Assembly (NCBI GenBank): GCA_041665305.1
Contig: JBAYJD010000007.1
Coordinates: forward strand, 1 to 64,000
DNA: 64,000 nucleotides
Direction of reading: 5' to 3'
Source: YA12-FULL-51-18 sp041665305
GTDB taxonomy: Bacteria; Elusimicrobiota; Elusimicrobia; Elusimicrobiales; UBA9959
This document shows, in pieces, positions 63,443 to 64,000 of the stretch. Every line of letters starts with the position of its first letter. The stretch's first letter is position 1. The notes under the pieces are model-generated. The model worked only from the letters and a program-made list of their open reading frames with translations, searched no databases and was not told the origin of the DNA. The position numbers were made by a program, and so were the translations under genes.

Positions 63443-64000
63443 TCACTGGAAGAAGTACATGTTGACTATGTAATTGATCGTGAGCTCTCCGGAGACGAAG
63501 GGCTCGTCCAGCTTGATGATCCTCGCCCCGATGAATTCCTTGCCGTTTTCCCTGAGAAATTTTTTGTATTCCTCAAGCTTCGTCCTGGCTCCCTCTTCAG
63601 TGTCGGACCACTTGGTTTTGGCCCCGAGCTCTTTCCCTATATAAACCAGCGAGTATGACGAGTCTTTTTTTACGATCCGCACCGAGTCCGTTACGATGTC
63701 GAAGTCGATGTCTTCGCCGGCTTTGAGCTGTCGGAGACGGATCTCATGCGCGGGCGTTTCATCGGGTTTCGTCAGGTAATAAAGCTTGAAAGTAGGTCGG
63801 AAAGCCTCGTGTTTGACGGTAAAGGCCGCTACAGGCGTCATGCCGGCCTTTTGAAGCGGTTCAAGAAGCTCGCGCTGAAGTTCGTTTATCTCCTCCGGGT
63901 TCAGCGCGTCGTACCGGAGCTGTTCGGCGAAAAAATCGCGGACTACCAGGCCGTTGTCCGATTCGTAGCTAAGCGCGCCGAAGGCGTCCTTATATTCAGT
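63443..64000 (-). CDS. Unknown protein, N-terminus outside the window
   Basis: The frame stays open from the stop at 63443 to the window edge (186 codons), so the gene starts beyond 64000; the ATG at 63841 is internal. Upstream residues include GLVVRDFFAEQLRYDALNPE. The C-terminal part has a lysine/glutamate-rich middle (KLEEYKKFLRENGKEF) and ends ITINYIVNMYFFQ-like. No domain recognised. Confidence 0.55.
   Translation of the reverse strand, partial: TEYKDAFGALSYESDNGLVVRDFFAEQLRYDALNPEEINELQRELLEPLQKAGMTPVAAFTVKHEAFRPTFKLYYLTKPDETPAHEIRLRQLKAGEDIDFDIVTDSVRIVKKDSSYSLVYIGKELGAKTKWSDTEEGARTKLEEYKKFLRENGKEFIGARIIKLDEPFVSGELTINYIVNMYFFQ

Overview
The window is a GC-rich chromosomal segment of a diderm (Gram-negative type) bacterium. 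Evidence for the envelope type: TolQ/TolR/TonB-like proteins, LolA, several exported beta-barrel candidates, MltG and a lipoprotein thioredoxin. The gene set (CHASE2 Ser/Thr kinases, an rpsO-pnp-accB-ftsK-lolA-pgsA-pgpA run, a DUF2723 membrane protein, pyruvate phosphate dikinase, many 'unknown exported' genes) fits Elusimicrobiota best, but this is recognition of style, not a phylogenetic result. Most of the window is ordinary vertically inherited genome. The exceptions are the left edge (end of an IS21-like element inside a broken MBL-fold gene) and 54.76-56.7 kb (a REP/RAYT island of visibly lower GC).

Layout. 0-1.9 kb: IS end, broken MBL-fold hydrolase, tRNA-Ser(GCU). 1.9-8.1 kb, minus strand: SDR, TonB/TolR/TolQ, coiled-coil protein, MtnA, DUF167 protein, PLP-binding YggS. 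8.3-10.2 kb: MFS transporter and an exported unknown. 10.4-12.5 kb: groES-groEL with two CIRCE operators around a consensus promoter; groES carries a frameshift as sequenced. 12.5-20.2 kb: a tightly overlapping five-gene phospho-signalling operon (response regulator-GGDEF, Ser/Thr kinase, CHASE2 Ser/Thr kinase, PP2C phosphatase, FHA protein). 20.4-23.6 kb: HTH-receiver fusion, a predicted small RNA with a C-rich loop, and a DUF2723/TPR membrane protein. 23.6-32.2 kb, minus strand: one long run rpsO, pnp, accB, winged-helix protein, ftsK, lolA, pgsA, pgpA, beta-barrel protein. 32.3-39.8 kb, minus strand: ABC-F ATPase and three exported proteins, two of which appear to share an NTF2/SnoaL-like domain. 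40-45.8 kb: glutamine synthetase, a large GC-rich inverted repeat, DUF155 protein, TlpA-like lipoprotein, CinA, DUF4404 protein, receiver protein. 46.1-54.7 kb: ComEC-like secreted hydrolase, ppdK, then gmk-rpoZ-udg-priA, in which PriA has lost its helicase motifs. 54.7-56.7 kb: trypsin-like protease, REP-like palindromes and a RAYT transposase. 56.9-64 kb: tyrS, FecR protein, thpR, mltG, tRNA-Ala(CGC), asnS and two unknown minus-strand genes, the last running off the window.

Besides genes, the window holds several families of short repeated palindromes: a 30-bp A/T-rich palindrome (three copies), an ATAAAA-stem hairpin with a TTTTA-type loop (four copies plus two relatives), the REP-like AAAAGGC..GCCTTTT units around the RAYT gene, and an exact 19-nt leader motif shared by two secreted-protein genes. 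The most interesting observations are the apparent PriA pseudohelicase, the predicted C-rich-loop small RNA, the RAYT/REP/protease island, the coupled kinase-phosphatase-FHA operon, and the exported three-gene set at 34-40 kb.
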